64,000 bases of DNA from Saccoglossus kowalevskii (GCF_000003605.2 NW_003132737.1:1-64000), one strand, 5' to 3'; counted from the first letter of the stretch, positions 12,201 to 26,400 are shown. Notes: a model not told the origin generated them from the letters alone. Numbers and translations: made by a program.

Positions 12201-15200
12201 CAGATTAATGATATTGCAGACATCGCCGGATTGGTTGTATCACTGAAGACCCAATGATTGGAGTTATTTCAACCGATCTCTAGATTAATGATATCGCAGA
12301 CAATCCTGGATTGGTTGTATCACTGAAGACCCATTGATTGGAGTTATTTCAACGGATTTCTAGATTAATGATATCGCAGACAATCCCAGATTGGTTGTAT
12401 CACTGAAGACATATTGATTGGAGTTATTTCAACGGATCTCTAGATTAATGATATCGCAGACAATTCTGGATTGGTTCTATCACTGAAGACCCATTGATTG
12501 GAGTTATTTCAACGGATCTCCAGATTAATGATATCACAGAAATCCTGGATTGGTTCTATCACTGAAGACCCATTGATTGGAGTTATTTCAACGGATCTCT
12601 AGATTAATGATATCACAGACAATCCCGGATTTGTTCTATCACTGAAGACCCATTGATTGGAGTTATTTCAACGGATCTCTTAATTAATGATATCGCAGAC
12701 AATCCTGCATTGGTTCTTTCACTGAAGACCCATTGATTGGAGTTATTTCAACGGATCTTTAGATTAATGATATTACAGACAATCCTGGATTGGTTCCATC
12801 ACTGAAGACCCATTAATTGGAGTTATTTCAACGGATCTCTAGATTAATGATATCACAGACAATCCTGGATTGGTTCTATCACTGAAGACCCATTGATTGG
12901 AGTTATTTTAACGGATCTCCAGATTAATGATATCACAGACAATCCTGGATTGGTTCTATCACTGAAGACCCGTTGATTGGAGTTATTTCAACGGATCGCT
13001 AGATTAATGATATTGCAGATATCGCAGGATTGGTTGTATCACGGAAGACCCATTGATTGGAGTTATTTCAACGGATCTTCAGATTAATGATGTCGTAGAA
13101 AATCCCGGATTGGTTCTATCACTGAAGACCCATTGATTGGAGTTATTTCAACGGATCTCTAGATTAATGATATCGCAGACAATCCTGCATTGGTTCTATC
13201 ACTGAAGACCCGTATTGGAGTTATTTCAACGGATCTTCAGATTAATGATGTCGTAGACAATTCCGGATTGGTTCTATCACTGAAGACCCATTGATTGGAG
13301 TTATTTAAACGGCTCTTCAGATTAATGATATTACAGACATCCCTGGTTTGGTTCTATCACTGAAGACCCGTTGATTGGAGTTATTTCAACGGATCACTAG
13401 ATTAATGATATTGCAGACATCGCCGGATTGGTTGTATCACTGAAGACCCATTGATTGTAGTTATTTCAACGGATCTTCAGATTAATGATGCCGTAGAAAA
13501 TCCCGGATTGGTTCTATCACTGAAGACCCATTGATTGGAGTTATTTCAACGGATCTTTAGATTAATGATATTACAGACAATCCTGGATTGGTTCCATCAC
13601 TGAAGACCCATTAATTGGAGTTATTTCAACGGATCTCTAGATTAATGATATCACAGACAATCCTGGATTGGTTCTATCACTGAAGACCCATTGATTGGAG
13701 TTATTTCAACGGATCTCCAGATTAATGATATCACAGACAATCCTGGATTGGTTCTATCACTGAAGACCCGTTGATTGGAGTTATTTCAACGGATCGCTAG
13801 ATTAATGATATTGCAGATATCGCCGGATTGGTTGTATCACGGAAGACCCATTGATTGGAGTTATTTCAACGGATCTTCAGATTAATGATGTCGTAGAAAA
13901 TCCCGGATTGGTTCTATCACTGAAGACCCATTGATTGGAGTTATTTGAACGGATCTCTAGATTAATGATATCGCAGACAATCCTGGATTGGTTCTATCAC
14001 TGAAGACCCGTATTGGAGTTATTTCAACGGATCTTCAGATTAATGATGTCGTAGACAATTCCGGATTGGTTCTATCACTGAAGATCCATTGATTGGAGTT
14101 ATTTAAACGGCTCTTCAGATTAATGATATTACAGACATCCCTGGTTTGGTTCTATCACTGAATACCCGTTGATTGGAGTTATTTCAACGGATCACTAGAT
14201 TAATGATATTGCAGACATCGCTGGATTGGTTGTATCACTGAAGACCCATTGATTGTAGTTATTTCAACGGATCTCCAGATTAATGATATCACAGACAATC
14301 CTGGATTGGTTCTGTCACTGAAGACCCATTGATTGGAGTTATTTCAACGGATCTCTAGATTAATGATATCACAGACAATCCCGGATTGGTTCTATCACTG
14401 AAGACCCATTAATTGGAGTTATTTCAACGGACCCTCTGATTAATGATATCGCAGACAATCCTGGATTGGTTCTATCACTGAAGACCCATTGATTGGAGTT
14501 ATTTCAACGGATCGCTAGATTAATGATATCACAGACATCCCTGGTTTCGTTCTATCACGGAAGACCCATTGATTGGAGTTATTTCAACGGATCTCTAGAT
14601 TAATGATATTACAGACATGCCTGGGGTGGTTCTATCACTGAAGACCCGTTGATTGGAGTTATTTCAACGGATCTTCAGATTAATGATATTACAGACATCC
14701 CTGGATTGGTTCTATCACTGAAGACCCATTGATTGGAGTTATTTCAATGGATCTTCAGATTAATGATATTACAGACATCCCTGATTTGGTTCTATCACTG
14801 AAGACCCGTTTATTGGAGTTATTTCAACGGATCGCTAGATTAATGATATTTCAGACATCGCCGGATTGGTTGTATCACTGAAGACCCATTGATTGGAGTT
14901 ATTTCAATGGATCTTCAGATTAATGATATTACAGACATCCCTGATTTGGTTCTATCACTGAAGACCCATTGATTGGAGTTATTTCAACGGATCTCTAGAT
15001 TAATGATATCACAGACAATCCTGGATTGGTTCTATCACTGAAGACCCATTGATTGGAGTTATTTCAACGGATCTTCAGATTAATGATATTACAGATAATC
15101 CAGAATTGGTTCTATCACTGAAGACCCATTGATTGGAGTTATTTCAACGGATCTTCAGATTAATGATATTACAGATAATCCAGGATTGGTTCTATCACTG

Positions 15201-15310
15201 AAGACCCATTGATTGGAGTTATTTCATCGGATCTTCAGATTAATGATATTACAGACAATCCCGGATTGGTTCAATCACTGAAGACACATTAATTGGAGTT
15301 ATTTCAACGG

Positions 15311-15630
15311 ATCTTCAGAATAATGATATTACAGACATCCCTGGATTGGTTCTATCACTGAAGACCCGTTGATTGGAGTTATTTCAACGGATCTTCAGAT
15401 TAATGATATTACAGACATCCCTGGATTGGTTCTATCACTGAAGACCCGTTGATTGGAGTTATTTCAACGGATCTTCAGATTAATGATATTACAGACATCC
15501 CTGGATTGGTTCTATCACTGAAGACCCGCTGATTGGAGTTATTTCAACGGATCTTCAGATTAATGATATTACAGACATCCCTGGATTGGTTCTATCACTG
15601 AAGACCCATTGATTGGAGTTATTTCAACGG
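15311..15630 (+). repeat. Run of four nearly identical monomers within class II
   Basis: Four consecutive monomers share the cttcag octamer, attacagacatccc and ggattggttctatc, and differ only at the cccgttg/cccgctg/cccattg site and in one attaat base (agaataatg in the first). Elsewhere the array alternates types, so a monotypic run suggests recent single-monomer expansion. Just upstream, 15,088-15,247 is a second small expansion: two monomers share the otherwise rare attacagataatccag form. Confidence 0.65.
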
Positions 15631-16677
15631 ATCTTCAAGTTAATGATATTACAGACATCCCTGGTTTGGTTCTATCGCTGAAGACCCCTTTGATTGGAGT
15701 TATTTCAACGGATCGCTAGATTAATGATATTGCAGATATCGCCGGATTGGTTGTATCACTGAAGACCCATTGATTGGAGTTATTTCAACGGATCTTCAGA
15801 TTAATGATATTACAGACATCCCTGGATTGGTTCTATCACTGAAGACCCATTGATTGGAGTTATTTCAACGGATCTCCAGATTAATGATATCACAGACAAT
15901 CCTGGATTGGTTCTGTCACTGAAGACCCATTGATTGGAGTCATTTCAACGGATCTCTAGATTAATGATATCGCAGACAATCCTGGATTGGTTCTATCACT
16001 GAAGACCCATTGATTGGAGTTATTTCAACGGATCTCTAGATTAATGATCTTGCAGACATCGCCGGATTGGTTGTATCACTGAAGACCCATTGATTGGAGT
16101 TATTTCAACGGATCTCTAGATTAATGATATCGCAGACAATCCTGGATTTGTTGTATCACTGAAGACCCATTGATTGGAGTTATTTCAACGGTTCTTCAGA
16201 TTAATGATACTACAGACAATCCTGGATTGGTTCTATCACTGAAGATCCATTGATTGGAGTTATTTCAACGGATCTTCAGATTAATGATATTACAGACATC
16301 CCTGGTTTGGTTCTATCACTGAAGACCCGTTGATTGCAGTTATTTCAACGGATCTCTAGATTAATGATATTGAAGACATCGCCAGATTGGTTGTATCACT
16401 GAAGACCCATTGATTGGAGTTATTTCAACGGATCTTCAAGTTAATGATATTACAGACATCCCTGGTTTGGTTCTATCACTGAAGACCCGTTGATTGGAGT
16501 TATTTCAACGGATCTCTAGATTAATGATATTGCAGACATCGCCGGATTGGTTGTATCACTGAAGACCAATTGATTGGAGTTATTTCAACGGATCTCTAGA
16601 TTAATGATATCGCAGACAATGCTGAATTGGTTCTATCACTGAAGACCCATTGATTGGAGTTATTTCAACGGATCTCT

Positions 16678-16757
16678 AGATTAATGATATCGCAGACAAT
16701 CCTGGATTGGTTCTATCACTGAAGACCCATTGATTGGAGTTATTTCAACGGATCTTC
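16678..16757 (+). repeat. Representative near-consensus monomer with 27+27+26 internal substructure
   Basis: This 80-bp unit runs from its agattaatga anchor to the base before the next one. It divides into three related segments: 16,679-16,704 (begins gattaatg), 16,705-16,731 (begins gattggttctatc) and 16,732-16,758 (begins gattggagttattt, last base shared with the next unit). Laid under each other without gaps, all three agree at positions 1-4 (gatt), 10-12 (tat), 15 (c), 21 (a) and 23 (c). Pairwise identity is about 13-15 of 26-27. I infer an ancestral 27-bp element that was trimerised before the 80-bp unit was amplified. The unit also holds short palindromes: attaat, gatatc, tctaga in the ctctag form, and aatcc-n-ggatt across the first segment boundary. 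Confidence 0.75.
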
Positions 16758-19080
16758 AGATTAATGATATTACAGACATCCCTGGATTGGTTCTATCACT
16801 GAAGACCCATTGATTGGAGTTATTTCAATGGATCTTCAGATTAATGATATTACAGACATCCCTGATTTGGTTCTATCACTGAAGACCTGTTTATTGGAGT
16901 TATTTCAACGGATCGCTAGATTAATGATATTTCAGACATCGCCGGATTGGTTGTATCACTGAAGACCCATTGATTGGAGTTATTTGAACGGATCTTCTGA
17001 TTAATGATGTCGTAGACAATCCCGGGTTGGTCCTATCACTGAAGACCCATTGATTGGAGTCATTTCAAAGGATCTCTAGATTAATGATATCGCAGACAAT
17101 CCTGGATTGGTTGTATCACTGAAGACCCATTGATTGGAGTTATTTCAACGGATCTTCAGATTAATGATATTACAGACAATCCTGGATTGCTTTCATCACT
17201 GAAGACCCTTTAATTAGAGTTATTTCAACGGATCTTCAGATTAATGATATTACAGACATCCCTGGTTTGGTTCTATCACTGAAGACCCATTGATTGGAGT
17301 TATTTCAACGGATCGCTAGATTAATGATATTTCAGACATCGCCGGATTGGTTCTATCACTGAAGACCCATTAATTGGAGTTATTTCAACGGATCTCTCTG
17401 ATTAATGATATTACAGACATCCCTGGTTTGGTTCTATCACTGAAGACCCGTTGATTGGAGTTATTTCAACGGATCTTCAGATTAATGATATTACAGACAT
17501 CCCTGGATTGGTTCTATCACTGAAGACCCATTGATTGGAGTTATTTCAACGGATCTTCAGATTAATGATATTGCAGACATCGCCGGATTGGTTGTATCAC
17601 TGAAGACCCATTGATTGGAGTTATTTCAACGGATCTCTAGATTAATGATATCGCAGACAATCCTGAATTGGTTCTATCACTGAAGACCCATTGATTGGAG
17701 TTATTTCAACGGATCTCTAGATTAATGATATCGCAGACAATCCTGGATTGGTTCTATCACTGAAGACCCATTGATTGGAGTTATTTCAACGGATCTTCAG
17801 ATTAATGATATTACAGACATCCCTGGATTGGTTCTATCACTGAAGACCCATTGATTGGAGATATTTCAATGGATCTTCAGATTAATGATATTACAGACAT
17901 CCCTGATTTGGTTCTATCACTGAAGACCCGTTTATTGGAGTTATTTCAACAGATCGCTAGATTAATGATATTACAGACATCCCTGATTTGGTTCTATCAC
18001 TGAAGACCCATTGATTGGAGTCATTTCAAAGGATCTCTAGATTAATGATATCGCAGACAATCCTGGATTGGTTGTATCACTGAAGACCCATTGATTGGAG
18101 ATATTTCAACGGATCTTCAGATTAATGATATTACAGACAATCCTGGATTGCTTCCATCACTGAAGACCCATTGATTGGAGTTATTTCAACGGATCTCCAG
18201 ATTAATGATATCACAGACAATCCTGGATTGGTTCTGTCACTGAAGACCCATTGATTGGAGTTATTTTAACGGATCTCTAGATTAATGATATCACAGATAA
18301 TCCCGGATTGGTTCTATCACTGAAGACCCATTAATTGGAGTTATTTCAACGGATCCTCTGATTAATGATATCGCAGACAATCCTGGATTGGTTCTATCAC
18401 TGAAGACCCATTGATTGGAGTGATTTCAACGGATCGCTAGATTAATGATATCACAGACATCCCTGGTTTGGTTCTATCACGGAAGACCCATTGATTGGAG
18501 TTATTTCAACGGATCTCTAGATTAATGATATTACAGACATCCCTGTGGTGGTTCTATCACTGAAGACCCGTTGATTGGAGTTATTTCAACGGATCTTCAG
18601 ATTAATGATATTACAGACATCCCTGGATTGGTTCTATCACTGAAGATCCATTGATTGGAGTTATTTCAACGGATCTTCAAGTTAATGATATTACAGACAT
18701 CCCTGGTTTGGTTCTATCACTGAAGACCCGTTGATTGGAGTTATTTCAACGGATCGCTAGATTAATGATGTTGCAGATATCGCCGGATTGGTTGTATCAC
18801 TGAAGACCAATTGATTGGAGTTATTTCAACGGATCTTCAGATTAATGATATCGCAGACAATCCTGGATTGGTTGTATCACTGAAAACCCATTGATTGGAG
18901 TTATTTCATCGGATCTCTAGATTAATGATATCGCAGACAATCCTGAATTGGTTGTATCACTGAAGACCCATTGATTGGAGTTATTTCAATGGATCTTCAG
19001 ATTAATGATATCACAGACAATCCTGGATTGGTTCTGTCACTAAAGACCCATTGATTGGAGTTATTTCAACGGATCTCTAG

Positions 19081-22000
19081 ATTAATGATATCACAGACAA
19101 TCCCGGATTTGTCTATCACTGAAGACCCATTATGGAGTTATTTCAACGGATCTCTTAATTAATGATATCGCAGACAATCCTGCATTGGTTCTATCACTGA
19201 AGACCCATTGATTGGAGTTATTTCAACGGATCTTTAGATTAATGATATTACAGACAATCCTGGATTGGTTCCATCACTGAAGACCCATTAATTGGAGTTA
19301 TTTCAACGGATCTCTAGATTAATGATATCACAGACAATCCTGGATTGGTTCTATCACTGAAGACCCATTGATTGGAGTTATTTCAACGGATCTCCAGATT
19401 AATGATATCACAGACAATCCTGGATTGGTTCTATCACTGAAGACCCGTTGATTGGAGTTATTTCAACGGATCGCTAGATTAATGATATTGCAGATATCGC
19501 CGGATTGGTTGTATCACTGAAGACCCATTGATTGGAGTTATTTCAACGGATCTCTAGATTAATGATATCACAGACAATCCCGGATTGGTTCTATCACTGA
19601 AGACCCATTAATTGGAGTTATTTCAACGGTTCCTTTGATTAATGATATTACAGACATCCCTGGTTTAGTTCTATCACTGAAGACCCGTTGATTGGAGTTA
19701 TTTCAACGGATCACTAGATTAATGATATTGCAGACATCGCCGGATTGGTTGTATCACTGAAGACCCATTGATTGTAGTTATTTCAACGGATCTTCAGATT
19801 AATGATGTCGTAGAAAATCCCGGATTGGTTCTATCACTGAAGACCCATTGATTGGAGTTATTTCAACGGATCTCTAGATTAATGATATCGCAGACAATCC
19901 TGGATTGGTTCTATCACTGAAGACCCGTTGATTGAAGTTATTTCAACGGATCGCTAGATTAATGATATTGCAGATATCGCCGGATTGGTTGTATCACTGA
20001 AGACCCAATGATTGGAGTTATTTCAACCGATCTCTAGATTAATGATATCACAGACAATCCTGGATTGGTTCTATCACTGAAGACCCGTTGATTGGAGTTA
20101 TTTCAACGGATCGCTAGATTAATGATATTGCAGATATCGCCGGATTGGTTGTATCACGGAAGACCCATTGATTGGAGTTATTTCAACGGATCTTCAGATT
20201 AATGATGTCGTAGAAAATCCCGGATTGGTTCTATCACTGAAGACCCATTGATTGGAGTTATTTCAACGGATCTCTTAATTAATGATATAGCAGACAATCC
20301 TGCATTGGTTCTATCACTGAAGACCCATTGATTGGAGTTATTTCAACGGATCTTTAGATTAATGATATTACAGACAATCCTGGATTGGTTCCATCACTGA
20401 AGACCCATTAATTGGAGTTATTTCAACGGATCTCTAGATTAATGATATCACAGACAATCCTGGATTGGTTCTATCACTGAAAACCCATTGATTGGAGTTA
20501 TTTCAACGGATCTCCAGATTAATGATATCACAGACAATCCTGGATTGGTTCTATCACTGAAGACCCGTTGATTGGAGTTATTTCAACGGATCGCTAGATT
20601 AATGATATTGCAGATATCGCCGGATTGGTTGTATCACGGAAGACCCATTGATTGGAGTTATTTCAACGGATCTTCAGATTAATGATGTCGTAGAAAATCC
20701 CGGATTGGTTCTATCACTGAAGACCCATTGATTGGAGTTATTTCAACGGATCTCTAGATTAATGATATCGCAGACAATCCTGGATTGGTTCTATCACTGA
20801 AGACCCGTATTGGCGTTATTTCAACGGATCTTCAGATTAATGATGTCGTAGACAATTCCGGATTGGTTCTATCACTGAAGACCCATTGATTGGAGTTATT
20901 TAAACGGCTCTTCAGATTAATGATATTACAGACATCCCTGGTTTGATTCTATCACTGAAGACCCGTTGATTGGAGTTATTTCAACGGATCTCCAGATTAA
21001 TGATATTGCAGACATCGCCGGATTGGTTGTATCACTGAAGACCCAATGATTGGAGTTATTTCAACCGATATCTAGATTAATGATATCGCAGACAATCCTG
21101 GATTGGTTGTATCACTGAAGACCCGTTGATTGGAGTTATTTCAACGGATCACAAGATTAATGATATTGCAGACATCGCCGGATTGGTTGTATCACTGAAG
21201 ACCCATTGATTGTAGTTATTCCAACGGATCTTCAGATTAATGATGTCGTAGAAAATCCCGGATTGGTTCTATCACTGAAGACCCATTGATTGGAGTTATT
21301 TCAACGGATTTCTAGATTAATGATATCGCAGACAATCCCAGATTGGTTGTATCACTGAAGACATATTGATTGGAGTTATTTCAACGGATCTCTAGATTAA
21401 TGATATCGCAGACAATTCAGGATTGGTTCTATCACTGAAGACCCATTGATTGGAGTTATTTCAACGGATCTCTAGATTAATGATATCGTAGACAATCTTG
21501 GATTGGTTCTATCACTGAAGACCCATTGATTGGAGTTATTTCAACGGATCTCTAGATTAATGATATCGTAGACAATCCTGGATTGGTTCTGTCACTGTAG
21601 ACCCATTGATTGGCGTTATTTCAACGGATCTTCAGATTAATGATATCACAGACAATCCTGGATTGCTTCTATCACTGAAGACCCATTGATTGGAGTTATT
21701 TCAACGGATCTTCAGATTAATGATATCACAGACAATCCTGGATTGGTTCTGTCACTGAAGACCCATTGATTGGAGTTATTTCAACGGATCTTCAGATTAA
21801 TGATATCACAGACAATCCTGGATTGGTTCTATCACTGAAGATCCATTGATTGGAGTTATTTCAACGGATCTTTAGATTAATGATATTACAGACAATCCTG
21901 GATTGGTTCCATCACTGAAGACCCATTAATTGGAGTTATTTCAACGGATCTCTAGATTAATGATATCACAGACAATCCTGGATTGGTTCTATCACTGAAG

Positions 22001-23468
22001 ACCCATTGATTGGAGTTATTTCAACGGATCTCCAGATTAATGATATCACAGACAATCCTGGATTGGTTCTATCACTGAAGACCCGTTGATTGGAGTTATT
22101 TCAACGGATCGCTAGATTAATGATATTGCAGATATCGCCGGATTGGTTGTATCACTGAAGACCCATTGATTGGAGTTATTTCAACGGATCTTTAGATTAA
22201 TGATGTCGTAGAAAATCCTGGATTGGTTGTATCACTGAAGACCCATTGATTGGAGTTATTTCAACGGATCTCTAGATTAATGATATCGCAGACAATCCTG
22301 GATTGGTTCTATCACTGAAGACCCGTATTGGAGTTATTTCAACGGATCTTCAGATTAATGATGTCGTAGACAATTCCGGATTGGTTCTATCACTGAAGAC
22401 CCATTGATTGGAGTTATTTAAACGGCTCTTCAGATTAATGATATTACAGACATCCCTGGTTTGGTTCTATCACTGAAGACCCGTTGATTGGAGTTATTTC
22501 AACGGATCTCTAGATTAATGATATCGTAGACAATCCTGGATTGGTTCTGTCACTGTAGACCCATTGATTGGCGTTATTTCAACGGATCTTCAGATTAATG
22601 ATATCACAGACAATCCTGGATTGCTTCTATCACTGAAGACCCATTGATTGGAGTTATTTCAACGGATCTTCAGATTAATGATATCACAGACAATCCTGGA
22701 TTGGTTCTGTCACTGAAGACCCATTGATTGGAGTTATTTCAACGGATCTTCAGATTAATGATATCACAGACAATCCTGGATTGGTTCTATCACTGAAGAT
22801 CCATTGATTGGAGTTATTTCAACGGATCTTTAGATTAATGATATTACAGACAATCCTGGATTGGTTCCATCACTGAAGACCCATTAATTGGAGTTATTTC
22901 AACGGATCTCTAGATTAATGATATCACAGACAATCCTGGATTGGTTCTATCACTGAAGACCCATTGATTGGAGTTATTTCAACGGATCTCCAGATTAATG
23001 ATATCACAGACAATCCTGGATTGGTTCTATCACTGAAGACCCGTTGATTGGAGTTATTTCAACGGATCGCTAGATTAATGATATTGCAGATATCGCCGGA
23101 TTGGTTGTATCACTGAAGACCCATTGATTGGAGTTATTTCAACGGATCTTCAGATTAATGATGTCGTAGAAAATCCTGGATTGGTTGTATCACTGAAGAC
23201 CCATTGATTGGAGTTATTTCAACGGATCTCTAGATTAATGATATCGCAGACAATCCTGGATTGGTTCTATCACTGAAGACCCGTATTGGAGTTATTTCAA
23301 CGGATCTTCAGATTAATGATGTCGTAGACAATTCCGGATTGGTTCTATCACTGAAGACCCATTGATTGGAGTTATTTAAACGGCTCTTCAGATTAATGAT
23401 ATTACAGACATCCCTGGTTTGGTTCTATCACTGAAGACCCGTTGATTGGAGTTATTTCAACGGATCAC
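19081..23468 (+). repeat. Satellite, class I block
   Basis: Class I order resumes with ctctag/atcacagacaatcccggattt, ctcttaattaatg, ctttag with ttccatc, gctag/gcagatatcgcc and cacggaag. Three acccgtattgg monomers lie near 20,805, 22,321 and 23,281. The first monomer is damaged: it reads tttgtctatc and cattatgg, about 3 bp short in all (around 19,108-19,132). The block ends at the half-monomer junction at 23,468. Confidence 0.7.
21526..23465 (+). repeat. Tandem duplication of a 958-bp, 12-monomer segment
   Basis: Copy one starts at 21,526 and copy two at 22,484. The period is 958 bp, which is 12 monomers minus the 2 bp missing from the acccgtattgg monomer. Shared private variants are tcactgtagac, tggcgttattt, ggattgcttc, gaagatccattg and gtcgtagaaaatcctgg. 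I see one clear difference, a ctttag versus cttcag octamer (near 22,190 and 23,149). Copies this similar side by side indicate a very recent event, or an assembly duplication, which read depth would tell apart. Confidence 0.85.
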
Positions 23469-23480
23469 CACTGAAGACCC
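23466..23480 (+). repeat. Half-monomer deletion junction (40 bp missing)
   Basis: The sequence reads ggatcaccactgaagaccc. Successive ctgaagaccc motifs at 23,431 and 23,471 are 40 bp apart instead of 80. The lost segment runs from after ggatcac to before cactgaag, which removes the attaatga anchor, the cagac region and ggattgg. The boundary is unambiguous by alignment to neighbouring ggatcactag monomers. It marks the switch from class I to class III. The same junction recurs at 42,534-42,545. Confidence 0.9.
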
Positions 23481-26400
23481 ATTGATTGGAGTTATTTCAA
23501 CGGATCTCTAGATTAATGATATCGCAGATAATCCTGGATTGGTTCTATCACTGAAGACCCATTGATTGTAGTTATTTCAACGGATCTCTAGATTAATGAT
23601 ATCGCAGACAATCCTGGATTGGTTCTATCACTGAAGACCCGTTGATTGTAGTTATTTCAACGGATCTCTAGATTAATGATATTGCAGACATCGCCGGATT
23701 GGTTGTATCACTGGAGACCCATTAATTGGAGTTATTTCAACGGATCTCTAGATTAATGATATCGCAGACAATCCTGGATTGGTTCTATCACTGAAGACCC
23801 ATTAATTGGAGTTATTTCAACGGATCTCTAGATTAATGATATTGCAGATAATCCTGGATTGGTTCTATCACTGAAGACCCGTATTGGAGTTATTTCAACG
23901 GATCTTCAGATTAATGATGTCGTGGACAATCCCGGATTGGTTCTATCACCGAAGACCCATTGATTGGAGTTATTTCAACGGATCTCTAGATTAATGATGT
24001 CGTAGACAATCCCGGATTGGTTCTATCACTGAAGACCCATTGATTGGAGTTGTTTCAACGGATCTCTGGATTAATGATATCGCAGACAATCCCGGATTGG
24101 TTCTATCACTGAAGACCCATTAATTGGAGTTATTTCAATGGATCTTCTGATTAATGATATCGCAGACATCCCTGGTTTGGTTCTATCACTGAAGACCCGT
24201 TGATTGGAGTTATTTCAACGGATCTCTAGATTAATGATATCGCAGACAATCCTGGATTGGTTGTATCACTGAAGACCCATTAATTGGAGTTATTTCAACG
24301 GATCTCCAGATTAATGATATCGCAGACAATCCTGGATTGGTTGTATCACTGAAGACCCATTGATTGGAGTTATTTCAACGGATCTCTAGATTAATGATAT
24401 CGCAGAAAATCCTGGATTGGTTGTATCACTGAAGACTCATTGATTGGAGTTATTTCAACGGATCTCTAGATTAATGATATCGCAGACAATCCTGGATTGG
24501 TTCTATCACTGAAGACCCATTGATTGTAGTTATTTCAACGGATCTCTAGATTAATGATATCGCAGACAATCCTGGATTGGGTCTATCACTGAAGACCCGT
24601 TGATTGGAGTTATTTCAACGGATCTTCGGATTAATGATATCGCAGACAACCCTGGATTGCTTCTATCACTGAAGACCCATTAATTGGAGTTATTTCAACG
24701 GATCTTCAGATTAATGATATCGCAGACATCCCTGGTTTGGTTCTATCACTGAAGACCCGTTGATTGGAGTTATTTCAACGGATCTCTAGATTAATGATAT
24801 TGCAGACATCGCCGGATTGGTTGTATCACTGAAGACCCATTGATTGGAGTTATTTCAACGGATCTCTAGATTAATGATATCGCAGACAATCCTGGATTGG
24901 TTCTATCACTGAAGACCCATTGATTGTAGTTATTTCAACGGATCTCTAGATTAATGATATCGCAGACAATCCTGGATTGGTTCTATCACTGAAGACCCGT
25001 TGATTGGAGTTATTTCAACGGATCTTCGGATTAATGATATCGCAGACAATCCTGGATTGGTTCTGTCACTGAAGACCCATTGATTGTAGTTATTTCAACG
25101 GATCTCTAGATTAATGATATCGCAGACAATCCTGGATTGGTTCTATCACTGAAGACCCATTGATTGTAGTTATTTCAACGGATCTCTAGATTAATGATAT
25201 TGCAGACATCGCCGGATTTGTTGTATCACTGAAGACCCATTAATTGGAGTTATTTCAACGGATCTCTAGATTAATGATATTGCAGACAATCCTGGATTGG
25301 TTCTATCACTGAAGACCCATTAATTGGAGTTATTTCAACGGATCTCTAGATTTATGATATCACAGACAATCCTGGAGTGGTTCTATCACTGAAGACCCAT
25401 TGATTGGAGTTATTTCAACGGATCTCTAGATTAATGATATCGCAGATAATCCTGGATTGGTTCTATCACTGAAAACCCATTGATTGTAGTTATTTCAACG
25501 GATCTCTAGATTAATGATATCGCAGATAATCCTGGATTGGTTCTATCACTGAAGACCCGTTGCTTGTAGTTATTTCAACGGATCTCTAGATTAATGATAT
25601 TGCAGACATCGCCGGATTGGTTGTATCACTGGAGACCCATTAATTGGAGTTATTTCAACGGATCTCTAGATTAATGATATCGCAGACAATCCTGGATTGG
25701 TTCTATCACTGAAGACCCATTAATTGGAGTTATTTCAACGGATCTCTAGATTAATGATATTGCAGATAATCCTGGATTGGTTCTATCACTGAAGACCCGT
25801 ATTGGAGTTATTTCAACGGATCTTCAGATTAATGATGTCGTGGACAATCCCGGATTGGTTCTATCACCGAAGACCCATTGATTGGAGTTATTTCAACGGA
25901 TCTCTAGATTAATGATGTCGTAGACAATCCCGGATTGGTTCTATCACTGAAGACCCATTGATTGGAGTTGTTTCAACGGATCTCTGGATTAATGATATCG
26001 CAGACAATCCCGGATTGGTTCTATCACTGAAGACCCATTAATTGGAGTTATTTCAATGGATCTTCTGATTAATGATATCGCAGACATCCCTGGTTTGGTT
26101 CTATCACTGAAGACCCGTTGATTGGAGTTATTTCAACGGATCTCTAGATTAATGATATCGCAGACAATCCTGGATTGGTTGTATCACTGAAGACCCATTA
26201 ATTGGAGTTATTTCAACGGATCTCCAGATTAATGATATCGCAGACAATCCTGGATTGGTTGTATCACTGAAGACCCATTGATTGGAGTTATTTCAACGGA
26301 TCTCTAGATTAATGATATCGCAGAAAATCCTGGATTGGTTGTATCACTGAAGACTCATTGATTGGAGTTATTTCAACGGATCTCTAGATTAATGATATCG

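Larger units (their letters stand above)
1246..14267 (+). repeat. Satellite, class I block (largest uninterrupted run)
   Basis: This block is built of class I monomers in recurring order. The stretch 1,246-1,960 is paralogous to 44,001-44,715 (offset 42,755; both carry atttcagacatc, ctatattaatg and tgggtgtatc). Eleven acccgtattgg monomers (78 bp) lie between 2,671 and 14,008, nearly all followed by a gtcgtagacaattccgg monomer and then tttaaacggctcttcag. Some stretches use the full 22-monomer unit; others use shortened or re-spliced versions. The right end is sharp: at about 14,268 the next octamer changes from the class I form to ctccag followed by class II order. Confidence 0.75.
14268..19080 (+). 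repeat. Satellite, class II block
   Basis: Markers here include ggacctctag or gaccctctgatt, gctag with tttcgttctatcacgg, ggggtggttc, ttcaagttaatg, cctgatttgg, cctgtttattgg, gagtcatttcaaagg and attgctttcatc. The acccgtattgg marker of class I is absent throughout. The opening 0.7 kb matches 31,411-32,120 at offset about 17,146 (shared gaccctctgatt; one visible difference at atgcctgggg). The stretch 16,233-17,280 matches 33,218-34,500. The block ends near 19,080, where class I order resumes. Confidence 0.7.
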
